The position numbers were made by a program, and so were the translations under genes. 64,000 bases of DNA from contig CAMWFQ010000007.1 in the NCBI GenBank assembly GCA_947173495.1, positions 62,001 to 126,000 on the forward strand, read 5' to 3'. Of the stretch, positions 34,815 through 43,992 are shown piece after piece (positions within the stretch are counted from its first letter, which is position 1; each line of letters begins with the position of its first letter). The notes beneath the pieces are model-generated. The model worked only from the letters and a program-made list of their open reading frames with translations, was not told where the DNA came from and did not search any database. The DNA comes from an uncultured Lachnospiraceae bacterium (GTDB taxonomy: Bacteria > Bacillota > Clostridia > Lachnospirales > Lachnospiraceae).

Positions 34815-36473
34815 TCACTTATAACCATACTCGTCGCAATAGGCCGCCCACTGCTCCTTAAATCCGTCACGGCAGATCTCAATACCTGCATCTGTCATCT
34901 TCTGGCGGAACTCTTCCACTGCCGCATCAACATTGTCCACAAGGCCTGCCTGCAGCGGCGCCAGATACTGCTTCATCACATTGGATACCGCAGTTCTCTC
35001 TGCCTGATATGCATCATAATTTTCACTGAATCCATTGTAGATATTTACATTGGGGAATTTGGTCTGCTCTCCCAGCTTTTCATACTTGTCAAACATTTCA
35101 TTCAACACAATATCTGTCTCCTGGGGAAGCTTGAACTCACCGTTTCTGAGCGCCCATGTGTTGAAGCCCTCATAAGCAAACGTGGGATGAGCGGGTTCCA
35201 GATTGTGATAAATACCCTGGTCATCAATTTCGTAATGAACGCCTTCTATTCCATACTGAACCAATCTGTTCACTTCTTCATCTGTCATAAGAATCTCAAG
35301 TACCTTTAATGCTCTTTCGGGATTCTTGCTGCCGCGGACAACGGCAGTGCCATTCTGTGTCGCATGCCCGGGATAGATGGTATTGGTGATCTCACCGTAT
35401 GCAATGTACTCTGACTTCCAGTCATCATGCCCATCATTTTTAAAATCCTGAAGCGCTGTAATCTGCTTGTTCGGATTCTGTCCGGCAACCTCCGCCACGC
35501 ACAGACCGTTCTTATAGGACTCGCTGTTGTTGGTATCTGACAATGCGCTCTTTGACCAGAAACCAAGATCCGCCCACTTCTTCATCAGCTTCATATCTTC
35601 TGCAAAATCATCGGAATACCAGTAATCGTATACATCCGCAGGGGAATCGTAGTCGGATGCCAGGCCATAGGGAAGGCCGTTTGCATTTACCCAGGGGTAT
35701 TTCAGATTGAAGACCCATGCGGCATCAAATCCCGTTAAAAATCCCTGGCTTTCTTCTGTGGTTACCGTTAAAAGTCCCTGATTGGGGTCATTTTCCTTAA
35801 TTCCCATCAGATATGCCTCAAGGTTTTCAAGACTGTCGGGCACCGGAAGATCATACTTTTCCCTTAAATCCTCACGATACTTAATACCATTGCAGACATA
35901 TTCTGCCCATGCGCAGGGAACAGCATAAATCTTGCCTTCTACACGGCACATATCCAGGTTTGTCTCGCCTACCGTTTCTTTCAGCACGGGAGCAACCGTA
36001 TCGAGAAGATCGTCCAGCTCTTCGAAAGCGCCGCTTGTTGCAAGCTGCCCGTAATTCAGCCAGTTTGCAATATAAATCAAATCTGCAGAACCTGCCGTCA
36101 GCTCCAGACTGTATTTCTGCTGGAAATCCGTCCAGGTTGAGAACTGCATATCAATGGTCGCATTTACCTTTTCAAGCAGAATTTCGTTAATGGCATCTTC
36201 CACCATCTGCTCGTCATCAGGTGCATCTCCCATTACATAAAACACCAGATCAACTCTCTCCGAGGTGTCAAGCTCCGCCGGCTGCGCGGCGCTGCTTTCA
36301 CCTTCCGCTGCTTCCTGAGCATCCCCTTCTGTCTCCGGTTCCTGCTCCTGTGTCTGCGCCGTATCCGGCTGTTCCTCTCCCATAGCGTCCGCAGCCGATT
36401 TGCCACCGCAGCCTGCCATTGTAAGCACCATGGCAGCAACTAAAAACAAACTTAATAACTTCCTTCTTTTCAT
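34815..36473 (-). CDS. Sugar ABC transporter substrate-binding lipoprotein (DUF3502-type)
   Basis: The 552-residue protein starts behind AGGAGG. The signal peptide ends in a lipobox (VLTMAGCGG), giving a membrane-anchored lipoprotein. A Glu/Gln/Ala-rich linker covers about residues 28-70, then comes the solute-binding fold (DLVFYVMGDAPDDEQMVED). The C-terminal 80 residues (VMKQYLAPLQAGLVDNVDAA) match DUF3502, common in LplA-like binding proteins for oligosaccharides. It is cotranscribed with the two permeases upstream. No ATPase subunit is encoded here; such importers usually share an MsmX-type ATPase. Confidence 0.9.
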   Translation of the reverse strand: MKRRKLLSLFLVAAMVLTMAGCGGKSAADAMGEEQPDTAQTQEQEPETEGDAQEAAEGESSAAQPAELDTSERVDLVFYVMGDAPDDEQMVEDAINEILLEKVNATIDMQFSTWTDFQQKYSLELTAGSADLIYIANWLNYGQLATSGAFEELDDLLDTVAPVLKETVGETNLDMCRVEGKIYAVPCAWAEYVCNGIKYREDLREKYDLPVPDSLENLEAYLMGIKENDPNQGLLTVTTEESQGFLTGFDAAWVFNLKYPWVNANGLPYGLASDYDSPADVYDYWYSDDFAEDMKLMKKWADLGFWSKSALSDTNNSESYKNGLCVAEVAGQNPNKQITALQDFKNDGHDDWKSEYIAYGEITNTIYPGHATQNGTAVVRGSKNPERALKVLEILMTDEEVNRLVQYGIEGVHYEIDDQGIYHNLEPAHPTFAYEGFNTWALRNGEFKLPQETDIVLNEMFDKYEKLGEQTKFPNVNIYNGFSENYDAYQAERTAVSNVMKQYLAPLQAGLVDNVDAAVEEFRQKMTDAGIEICRDGFKEQWAAYCDEYGYK

Positions 36474-36530
36474 GTTTTATCCTCCTAAAAAATATTTTTT
36501 ATATCAAAGCAGCCCTGCTTTCATATCCTG

Positions 36531-37421
36531 TTAACCTTTTACCGCGCCTACCGTAATGCCCGATACAAAATATTTCTGTACGAAGGGATACAGTAAGAGT
36601 ATGGGGCCAGTGGCCACTACCGCCATCGCCAGCTTAACCGATTCTGTAGGAAGCTGCGCTGTGCTGATGCCTGTGCCCTGGGTCATCTGCTTCAACGCTG
36701 TCGTCGCGTTCAACAGATCATACAGATAGAACTGGAGCTCCCATGTCAGAGAATTCGTACTGAACATGGAGGAACGATACCAGTCGTTCCAGTAACCAAG
36801 CGCCAGAAAAAGTCCTACCGTCGCCAGCCCCGGCTTGAGTACCGGCATCACGATTTTTATGAATATGGTAAAATGTCCCGCTCCGTCAATCTTTGCTGAT
36901 TCCGTGATGGCATCCGGCACTGACCCCACGATAAACGTCCTCATCAGAATAACCAGAAAGGGACTCATAAGCGCCGGAAACCAGATGGCAAAGGTGGAGC
37001 CCTTCATGTTCAGAACATTGGCGTACATCAGATACCAGGGAATCATACCGCCTCCAAAGATACTGGTAAAATAGATCAGAAAGGATACCTGATTGCGGTA
37101 TTTAAATTCCTTCCTCGATATGACATAACCGGTCAGCGTGATCATAAAGAGCCCCACCGCCGTTCCCACAACCGTATAATACAATGTCATCTTGTAAGCC
37201 TGCAGAATATCTCTTGGTGCCCGGAAGATCGTCTGATAGGCGGACAATGTAAAATCTCTCGGCAGTATACTATAGCCCTGGGTCAGAATCGTGGTATTGT
37301 CCGTAAAAGACCCCGAGAGGATGATGATAAACGGAAATACGCATACGATTGATCCGATTGCCAGCAAAGCATAGGTTATCACTTCAAAAACAACTGTAGT
37401 CCCGGCTTTCTTAATTTTCAT
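36531..37421 (-). CDS. Carbohydrate ABC transporter permease (YtcP/LplC type)
   Basis: The 296-residue protein starts behind AGGAGG. It has six membrane helices and the MalG-type coupling loop AITESAKIDGAGHFTIFIKI, and ends in the characteristic QKYFVSGITVGAVKG. It forms the importer channel with the larger permease encoded 34 bp upstream. Confidence 0.93.
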   Translation of the reverse strand: MKIKKAGTTVVFEVITYALLAIGSIVCVFPFIIILSGSFTDNTTILTQGYSILPRDFTLSAYQTIFRAPRDILQAYKMTLYYTVVGTAVGLFMITLTGYVISRKEFKYRNQVSFLIYFTSIFGGGMIPWYLMYANVLNMKGSTFAIWFPALMSPFLVILMRTFIVGSVPDAITESAKIDGAGHFTIFIKIVMPVLKPGLATVGLFLALGYWNDWYRSSMFSTNSLTWELQFYLYDLLNATTALKQMTQGTGISTAQLPTESVKLAMAVVATGPILLLYPFVQKYFVSGITVGAVKG

Positions 37422-37455
37422 TTCTATACCTCCTGCTTCCTCTTTTCAGATCTCC

Positions 37456-38952
37456 TCAGAACAACGCATATTCGGGATTTCTGCGCTTGACAAGGAAATT
37501 AATCAACACGACAATGATAAACCCAAACAGTGACTGATACAGACCTGCCGCCGTACCAAGACCGATGCTTAAAGGCTGCGTCATTGTGATCCTGTATACA
37601 TAGGTATCAAATATGTCTGTCACATTATAGAGAACGCCATTGTTTCCAATCATCTGATAGAACAGCTCAAACTGTCCCTTCATAATGCTTCCGAGTGCGT
37701 ATAAAAGAAGAATGATGAAGGTCGGCTTTACAAGGGGCAGCGTGATATACCAGATCTGCTGAAATATATTTGCGCCGTCCACCTTTGCGGCCTCATAATA
37801 TTCCGTGTCAATTCCTATGATCGTTGCCAGGTATACTACCATTCCATAACCGATGTTCTTCCATAAATAGAAGAGCGTAATCAGCACCGGCCAGTAAGAA
37901 GGCGTATTATAAAAATCGATTCTGTCCCCGCCCATGGAGGTAACAATATTATTGATCAGCCCGTACTGATATTCAAAAATGTTATAAACCAGCACCTTCA
38001 GGATAACGAAGGATACAAAATAGGGCATGAACATCAGTGTCTGGGATGTTTTCTTAAACCATTTCACGGTTACCTGGCTGACAAAAATTGCAAAAATGAT
38101 CTGCAGAATATTTCCCACCCCAATAAACACCAGATTATAAAGGATTGTGTTTCTTGTAAGTCTGAACAGATCGGCCTTGATCAGAAAATCAAAATTCTTG
38201 AATCCGATAAAGGGGCTTGCCCACAGACCATCTCTGAAGTTAAAATTGGTAAACGCGTAATAAACGCCGATCATAGGCAGGTAATTGTTGATCATGAAAT
38301 AAACAAAGGTCGGTATCAGCATGATAAACAACACCCAGTTTTTTCGAATTTCCTCCAGAATGCCGTGCTCCTTATAAACCGCCCGCTCATAAGATTCCAT
38401 AACCTTGACAGCCAGATAGGACAACAGGGACAAAACAAACACTATGTACACAACCGGCGATGCCTGAAATCCCCTCATTCCAAATTTGCTGTTGGCAAAA
38501 ACGGTATATCCGAAGGCTGCGCCTGCCAGCATCATCTGAAAAATCATTGCCGTACGTCCGGTTGCATAGATAATCAGATTTCCTTTGTTTCCCTTCAGAT
38601 TAAAAATCACCCTCACCGCATAAGCCGCGTTAAAATACAGAGCCGCCGCCAGGATCACCAGCAAAATCATTGCATATAAGCCGATCATTCCCTGATTAGA
38701 TTCCTTCACAAACGACAGCAGATTAAAGATGCTGTAGCCCTGAAATATGTTTTCTGCCATATCCCTTGTAATTTTCAGCCGGGGAAACAAAACAGGTATA
38801 TTCACCAGATTGATCCATGACAGGAAAGGAAGGGATAAAACGATATTGAGCAGACTGACTGCCGCCGTGATGAAAACTCCCGTCTGCCTGCCCGCAAATT
38901 CCTTATCAAGGATGCTGTTAAACCGGGGCAGAAGCTTTAATTCTTTTTCCAT
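37456..38952 (-). CDS. Carbohydrate ABC transporter permease (LplB type) with extra N-terminal membrane region
   Basis: The 498-residue protein starts behind AGGAGG and heads the operon. Residues 200-498 match LplB-like permeases of about 300 residues (NWVLFIMLIPTFVYFMINNY, YYEAAKVDGANIFQQIWYI, ending RRNPEYALF). The first 190 residues are additional, with about four hydrophobic segments and short polar linkers, and I do not recognise them. Fusion of an unrelated membrane domain is unusual in this family. The operators around its promoter suggest LacI control. Confidence 0.9.
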   Translation of the reverse strand: MEKELKLLPRFNSILDKEFAGRQTGVFITAAVSLLNIVLSLPFLSWINLVNIPVLFPRLKITRDMAENIFQGYSIFNLLSFVKESNQGMIGLYAMILLVILAAALYFNAAYAVRVIFNLKGNKGNLIIYATGRTAMIFQMMLAGAAFGYTVFANSKFGMRGFQASPVVYIVFVLSLLSYLAVKVMESYERAVYKEHGILEEIRKNWVLFIMLIPTFVYFMINNYLPMIGVYYAFTNFNFRDGLWASPFIGFKNFDFLIKADLFRLTRNTILYNLVFIGVGNILQIIFAIFVSQVTVKWFKKTSQTLMFMPYFVSFVILKVLVYNIFEYQYGLINNIVTSMGGDRIDFYNTPSYWPVLITLFYLWKNIGYGMVVYLATIIGIDTEYYEAAKVDGANIFQQIWYITLPLVKPTFIILLLYALGSIMKGQFELFYQMIGNNGVLYNVTDIFDTYVYRITMTQPLSIGLGTAAGLYQSLFGFIIVVLINFLVKRRNPEYALF

Positions 38953-38995
38953 ACGATCCTCCTATCTCCAAATCGCTGTAAATTTAAGCTTTTTT

Positions 38996-39015
38996 AAATA
39001 AAAACGTTTTTATTT
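38996..39015 (-). promoter_or_regulatory. LacI-type operator O1
   Basis: A perfect 20-bp palindrome centred on CG (core TAAAAACGTTTTTA) begins just downstream of the predicted transcription start, a repressing position. Confidence 0.75.
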
Positions 39016-39026
39016 TGTGTGGATTT

Positions 39027-39055
39027 AATATATCATATTAGAGGATTATATGCAA
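39027..39055 (-). promoter_or_regulatory. Promoter of the first importer operon
   Basis: TTGCAT (39050-39055), a 17-bp spacer and TATATT (39027-39032). The start site would fall near 39020, between operators O1 and O2. Confidence 0.7.
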
Positions 39056-39124
39056 TAGTAAATAAAATTATTGTAGAATATGCACATATTTCAAGGGGCA
39101 TTTCTACTCTTTAAATGGCTTTTA

Positions 39125-39138
39125 TAAAAACGTTTTTA
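39125..39138 (-). promoter_or_regulatory. LacI-type operator O2
   Basis: TAAAAACGTTTTTA repeats the core of O1 about 126 bp upstream (centre to centre). The pair would allow repression by looping. Confidence 0.7.
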
Positions 39139-39289
39139 GTCATTTTATACAATTTCTTTACGAGGCGGCACGGGTATGAGGGCCAGGGGTATTTCTGAAT
39201 ACCTGCTGCGGGCAGAGGCAAAAATGTTCACAGACAGACTAGATAGATAAGGAGCTGTAAGGGAGGTTTCGACACAGTTCCCAGAAAGA

Positions 39290-39317
39290 ATTGATCAATG
39301 ACTTTGGAAAAATCAAA
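39290..39317 (+). repeat. Near copy of the sigma-factor leader
   Basis: ATTGATCAATGACTTTGGAA followed by AAATCAAA matches 27319-27345 apart from a few bases. A GACTAGATAGATAA motif lies upstream, as at 27297-27314. No gene of matching type starts here. Confidence 0.45.
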
Positions 39318-39320
39318 CAG

Positions 39321-39363
39321 GAACTTCGCAACAGTTCCTCCACGGAGAACGGCTGCGAAGTTC
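39321..39363 (-). terminator. Terminator of the second importer-esterase operon
   Basis: GAACTTCGCA and TGCGAAGTTC form a stem with a partly paired loop. On the minus strand it is followed by CTGTTTGATTTTT. Confidence 0.65.
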
Positions 39364-39374
39364 TGCTTCTCTTT

Positions 39375-40472
39375 TTATGCCAGAATCAACGACAACAGGT
39401 AGAACGGCGTAGCGCCTTCCGGCTGACCGCCCGGAATTTCGATTTCTATCCGGTGCATCTTTTGCTGTCCATGGTGCAGAATCGGCAGAATCTGCGCCGA
39501 ATCTCCCCAATCCTCCCGGAAATTTCCGTCCAGCACCCACGGATGTTCATGGTCTCCATCCAACACCAGTTTTGCGCAGAGCGCCGGCCGTGCAATAGAT
39601 TTTCTGTACTGTACGGCGATGCACGAGGCTTCCTCCTCAAACAGGATCCTCTCTCCCGCCCCTCCTCCGATCCATCCGTTTTTAAAAACATCCAGATGTC
39701 CCGTCTTTTCCTCTGTGTCAATCCGAAAACCCGCAAGCTCCGGCACAGCCTCCCGTATGGTGAGCCTTCTTGCGTGTTCATATGCATTGGCGGTCATCGC
39801 ATCCGGAACGGGAGGCATCTCTTCCTCCTCCCACATATGGGCTTTTATCCTGCCAAGCAGCGCAATGATTTCCGAGGCAACCAGTTCATGCCCTCTGTCA
39901 TTGGGATGCAGTCCATCCTGTGTGATTTCATCCCGGCGATATATCCCCTTTTCCACTTTCCGGTACAGCGTGTCCTTCATGCTCACGTGGGGAATATGAT
40001 ACCATGCGCCGATCTCGTTATGGCTTTCCTGAACGGTAAATCCCGAGTCATAATATACATTGTTCAGAATCAGTACCGCCGGCTCCCAAAAGCAGGTCAG
40101 AATTCTGCGGATTACCCCTTCATAGGTTTCCTGAAAAAACGCTTCATCGTCCCCAATGTCGTTTACGCTGAAATCCACAACAACCATATCCGGTTGATAC
40201 ATCAAAAGATCCTGCCATATTCTGGCGGCTCCAAAATGTGAACTGGTACCGCCGATTCCTCCGTTCACGTATGAAAATTCCGTTCGGGGAAATTCTTTTT
40301 CCCACCACTTAAACACGCGGAAGGAGTAGGAGTTCTCGTGCTTTGTGGCAGAGCATCCCTGGGTAATGGAGCCTCCGAAAAAGCCGATTGTCATCGTTCC
40401 CCCTTTTTCGGCTCTGCGCATACAATTCTTTAATCTTGCAAATGCAAGCTGATCCGTTTTCCTGTTTTCCAT
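39375..40472 (-). CDS. SGNH/GDSL-type hydrolase, probable carbohydrate esterase
   Basis: The protein has 365 residues and no signal peptide. The SGNH blocks are the serine in TIGFFGGSITQGC, Gly in NGGIGGTSS, Asn in VDFSVNDIGDDE and the Asp-His pair in DGLHPNDRGHELVA. A beta-rich C-terminal domain covers about residues 245-365. Such enzymes remove acetyl or related groups from sugars. It ends the operon of the second importer, 10 bp after a permease, so it likely deacylates the imported oligosaccharide. Confidence 0.85.
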   Translation of the reverse strand: MENRKTDQLAFARLKNCMRRAEKGGTMTIGFFGGSITQGCSATKHENSYSFRVFKWWEKEFPRTEFSYVNGGIGGTSSHFGAARIWQDLLMYQPDMVVVDFSVNDIGDDEAFFQETYEGVIRRILTCFWEPAVLILNNVYYDSGFTVQESHNEIGAWYHIPHVSMKDTLYRKVEKGIYRRDEITQDGLHPNDRGHELVASEIIALLGRIKAHMWEEEEMPPVPDAMTANAYEHARRLTIREAVPELAGFRIDTEEKTGHLDVFKNGWIGGGAGERILFEEEASCIAVQYRKSIARPALCAKLVLDGDHEHPWVLDGNFREDWGDSAQILPILHHGQQKMHRIEIEIPGGQPEGATPFYLLSLILA

Positions 40473-40482
40473 TTCCGACCCC

Positions 40483-41328
40483 TTAACCCTTTACAGCGCC
40501 TGCCGCCAATCCTCCGTAAATCTGTTTCTGACAGAGAATAAAGACGATCAGTGCCGGTATCATTGTAATAATTACGCCCGCGCAGATATAGTTATACTGA
40601 TTTCCCAGGGGTCCGGTAAATTTGAACAATGAGGTAGCAACCGTCACCAGGCGGTTCTTATCCTGGAGATAAAGATTTGCCGTATAATATTCATTGTACA
40701 CGCCGACACCTTTCAGAATCATAACCGTTACAATCGCCGGTTTTAACAAAGGGAACAATATCCTGAAAAACACGCCGAAGTAGGTGCATCCATCCATGAT
40801 GGCCGCTTCGTCCAGCGAAACCGAAATATTTTCAAAAAACTGAATGAAGATATAAATGGAGATAATATCCGTCCCGCACATCATGATAATATATCCCGGC
40901 AGGAAATTGATCCATCCGAGGCTGTACATAATCTGGTATACGGATACCTGCATCGCAATGCCCGGAAGAAGCGAAGCAAAAAGGAACATATTCCGTATCA
41001 GCCCGTTGCCCCTGAACTTGAAACGGCTGAGCACATATGCCAGCATGGAGCCCGTCAGAATAGAGCCTGCCAGTACGCATACCAGAATAACGGCAGAGTT
41101 CCTGAACGCAAGTCCCATATTCGCCTGTGTCCATGCCTGTTTAAAGTTTTCCAGATACAGCCAGCTTTTCGGAAGCGTCATAACGTTCGTAGAGGCATAT
41201 TCCTCCGGCGATTTGAAAGCGGTGATCACGCAGACCACAAGGGGCAGCACGGACACAAACGAACCCAAAAGCAGGGTAATATAAAGCAGAATGGAAATGA
41301 TGGTTCTTTTCATTTTAGCCATTGACAT
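40483..41328 (-). CDS. Carbohydrate ABC transporter permease (MalG type)
   Basis: The 281-residue protein has six hydrophobic segments, the coupling-loop motif SLDEAAIMDGCTYFGVFFRI, and a YGGLAAGAVKG end. Its start overlaps the preceding permease stop as TAATG, with AGGAGG 8 bp upstream, so the two are translationally coupled. Confidence 0.93.
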   Translation of the reverse strand: MSMAKMKRTIISILLYITLLLGSFVSVLPLVVCVITAFKSPEEYASTNVMTLPKSWLYLENFKQAWTQANMGLAFRNSAVILVCVLAGSILTGSMLAYVLSRFKFRGNGLIRNMFLFASLLPGIAMQVSVYQIMYSLGWINFLPGYIIMMCGTDIISIYIFIQFFENISVSLDEAAIMDGCTYFGVFFRILFPLLKPAIVTVMILKGVGVYNEYYTANLYLQDKNRLVTVATSLFKFTGPLGNQYNYICAGVIITMIPALIVFILCQKQIYGGLAAGAVKG

Positions 41329-42305
41329 TACTGAGCACCTCCTTTTGCAGCCAGCTCCATACGTTTTTTACGTTTTCTGATCTCCCGGATGGCTTCCTTA
41401 TCGCCCACACCAAAATAGTATCTCTCAATCCCTTTCTGTATCATTGTAGCAATCATAATCAGTCCCAGCAGCACAACTGCCATTGCAGATGCAAGTCCTA
41501 CCTTCTGGCTCTCATGCGCCAGTCTGTTCATAATTACAAAATAGGTTCCGGTTCCGAAATCGCCTCCGGTAATGACATAAGGCGGCTCGAATACACTCAG
41601 GGATCCTGTAATGGAGAGAATCATGTTCAGTACAATGATAGTCTTGATGTTAGGCAGGATGATATAAAAGAACTTCTGAATACTGTTTGCCCCATCGATA
41701 TCTGCCGCTTCATAGAGGGACGCGTCCACCGACATAATCGCTCCTATGAACATCACCATCCCCTGTCCCATATACCTCCACACAGAGGTTGCGGCAACCG
41801 AAACGTTGTTGATGCTTGTGTCCTTCAGCCAGTAGGGAAGCTGTTCCAGCTCAAACCCGCACCACTGAAGTACGGTATCGAGCACGAATCCCCTTGTATA
41901 AAAAAACTTAAAGATAAAGCCTACCGCAATACCGCATACCAGATACGGGAAAAACATGAGTCCCTTAAAAATACCGCTTCCCTTTGTCATAAAGCTTAAA
42001 ACCGTTGCAAAATAGAGGGCAAGGGCAAGCTGAACAAAGGAAGCCACGATATAATACAAGCTCAGCTTTAACGCCTGGAAGCAGTCCTTTCTTGTAAATA
42101 CCTCCACATAGTTCTGCAATCCGACGAATTTCCGGTCGCCGATATATTTCATATCATAAAAACTGAATCCGATCATCTTGAAAAAAGGGATATAGGTAAA
42201 AACGATCAGAAGCGCCACCGGTACAAACATAAATGTAAAAATACAAAGCTTTCTGTTTACCTTTCCCGATTGAATCCATGCTTTAAAGCTCTTCTTTTCA
42301 TTCAT
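41328..42305 (-). CDS. Carbohydrate ABC transporter permease (MalF type)
   Basis: A roughly 325-residue protein with six membrane helices and the coupling motif LYEAADIDGANSIQKFFYII. AAGGAG precedes both a TTG (42308) and an ATG (42305); I chose the ATG. It pairs with the MalG-type permease downstream. The C-terminal tail is basic (EIRKRKKRMELAAKGG). Confidence 0.93.
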   Translation of the reverse strand: MNEKKSFKAWIQSGKVNRKLCIFTFMFVPVALLIVFTYIPFFKMIGFSFYDMKYIGDRKFVGLQNYVEVFTRKDCFQALKLSLYYIVASFVQLALALYFATVLSFMTKGSGIFKGLMFFPYLVCGIAVGFIFKFFYTRGFVLDTVLQWCGFELEQLPYWLKDTSINNVSVAATSVWRYMGQGMVMFIGAIMSVDASLYEAADIDGANSIQKFFYIILPNIKTIIVLNMILSITGSLSVFEPPYVITGGDFGTGTYFVIMNRLAHESQKVGLASAMAVVLLGLIMIATMIQKGIERYYFGVGDKEAIREIRKRKKRMELAAKGGAQ

Positions 42306-42329
42306 CAATTTCGCTCCTTCCTTGAGGTG

Positions 42330-42352
42330 CGGCGGGAGAAAAACTCCCGCCG
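42330..42352 (-). promoter_or_regulatory. Intra-operon hairpin between binding protein and permeases
   Basis: CGGCGGGAG and CTCCCGCCG form a 9-bp stem with a 5-base loop. Stems at this place often protect the upstream message or reduce downstream expression, giving excess binding protein. Inferred from position. Confidence 0.6.
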
Positions 42353-42369
42353 GATGCGGCAGCTTATGT

Positions 42370-42438
42370 CACTGCCTTACACCGTTTGCTTCCTGCGCGG
42401 CACTGTCACTGTCCCACGCCGTTTGCTTCCTGTGCGGC
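42370..42438 (-). repeat. Tandem copy of the binding-protein gene end
   Basis: The last 32 bp of the coding end (42407-42438) recur at 42370-42401 with a few changes. Both copies encode an AAQEANGV-like tail. The second lies beyond the stop codon and is not translated. Confidence 0.6.
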
Positions 42439-43773
42439 CGTCCATTTTGCATTCCACTCGTCCACCAGCTCATCCATTGTCTTTGTCCCTGAAACCGCCT
42501 CTTCCACAATCTGTTTCGGAATCGCTCCCGACACGTTCACTCCAAGCTCGGAGTCATTGTTGATGTCGTTGTAAAGATTCTCTTCGCCTGCCGCCGCCGG
42601 ATTATTCACCACCAGCTCCACTCCTTCCAGCGTCTTCAGCGCTTCGGGATATTCGTCTCCGATCACTACGGAAAGGCCTCCCTCTCCCTGCGCAAAACCG
42701 GATTTTTCAACCAGCCATTTGATATAGCACATGGCGGCAATCTGATTATCTCTGGAGCTGTTGCAGTTAATACCATAGTTATAGTCCGGTCCTGCCGCTA
42801 TATACTGTTTACCGTTTACTGTGATCGGGAAAGCCATATAAGCGATGTCATCCGAATTGTTTCCCGCCTGCTGCATCTGCACCACCGACCATGAACCGAG
42901 GGCCATACATCCGATCTCGCCGTTGTTCAGCCTTCCTTTGCTGCCTTCCCAGTCTGTGGTCGTGGGATCCTCTTCTGTAAGGCCTCTCTTTACCGCCTCA
43001 TAAAGCGTACTGTAAACAGCATAGGGGCCTGTCCCATCGCCTCTGTCTGAGAAAGGGTTTTTGCCTTTTGTAATTCCGTTATTGGCAAAATCAGGATCTC
43101 CTGTGGCGCCGCCATCTATATAGGCATCCCATGCCGTCATCGTCCAGCCCGCGGCAAAATTGGTATAGAGCGGAATTGCGTCCGTATTATCCTTAATTGC
43201 CTGAAGCGCATCCAGGAAGGCATCCGGCGTTTTGGGTATTTCCTTCACGCCCGCCTGCTCAAATACTTTCCTGTTATAGATAATCCCCTGAACATTTGCC
43301 ATGGAGGGAATGCCGTATACAGTATCCTGATATGTATAATTGTTCAGCATGTTACTCTCATAAATCTTTGAAAGCGCCGCCTTATCTCCCATGGCGGTGA
43401 AATAGTTTCCAAGCTCATCCTTATCCACCGATGTGGGAATCATACAGATATCGCCCCAGTCTCCGGTGGTAAGGCGCGTGGTGATATCATCCGCATATGC
43501 CGTGATTCCCTCATATTCAATGGTGACATTCGGATATAATTTCTGGAATTCCTTTATATATTCCTGGAAAGTCGTATCAATCACATCCGTCTTGTGCGTC
43601 AGGAACTTCAGGTCCGCCTTAATGTCCGTGTAATCTTCCCCCAGGCTGATCTGGTCAATGGTGACGTCCAGCTCCTGCTTTTCCACCGTCTTCTTTCCGC
43701 AAGCTGTCAATGACATCATCATGACTGCAGAAAGGGATACCAAAAGCATTTTCTTTAATGTTTTGTACTTCAT
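42406..43773 (-). CDS. Sugar ABC transporter substrate-binding lipoprotein
   Basis: The protein has 455 residues. The signal peptide and lipobox (SLTACGKK) are followed by a family 1 solute-binding fold: FQEYIKEFQKLYPNVTIEYE, GDWGDICMIPTSVDKDELGN, NGEIGCMALGSWSVVQMQQA. It delivers an oligosaccharide to the two permeases downstream. It heads the operon, behind AAGGAGA and a strong promoter with a palindromic operator. No ATPase gene is in the cluster. Confidence 0.92.
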   Translation of the reverse strand: MKYKTLKKMLLVSLSAVMMMSLTACGKKTVEKQELDVTIDQISLGEDYTDIKADLKFLTHKTDVIDTTFQEYIKEFQKLYPNVTIEYEGITAYADDITTRLTTGDWGDICMIPTSVDKDELGNYFTAMGDKAALSKIYESNMLNNYTYQDTVYGIPSMANVQGIIYNRKVFEQAGVKEIPKTPDAFLDALQAIKDNTDAIPLYTNFAAGWTMTAWDAYIDGGATGDPDFANNGITKGKNPFSDRGDGTGPYAVYSTLYEAVKRGLTEEDPTTTDWEGSKGRLNNGEIGCMALGSWSVVQMQQAGNNSDDIAYMAFPITVNGKQYIAAGPDYNYGINCNSSRDNQIAAMCYIKWLVEKSGFAQGEGGLSVVIGDEYPEALKTLEGVELVVNNPAAAGEENLYNDINNDSELGVNVSGAIPKQIVEEAVSGTKTMDELVDEWNAKWTAAQEANGVGQ

Positions 43774-43812
43774 ACATTTAATCTCCTTCTTTAATTTTTA
43801 ATCATATTTTTA

Positions 43813-43851
43813 AGTTAATTTAACTATATATTAATTAACGTAATTAGTCAA
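43813..43851 (-). promoter_or_regulatory. Promoter and operator of the second importer operon
   Basis: TTGACT (43846-43851), a 17-bp spacer and TATAGT (43823-43828) on the minus strand. The palindrome AGTTAATTTAACT (43813-43825) overlaps the -10 box. Confidence 0.75.
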
Positions 43852-43992
43852 TGTCACTTTATAGATTTTTTATTTTTTCATCGTAATACACAATTTTATA
43901 TCTTAAATCTTGTATATATTGCCTAAACTTTATTTCTTTTAGCAGCTTGTCGTTTCTATTAGCTTTCACGGGTTAATCAAATTAATTCTATT

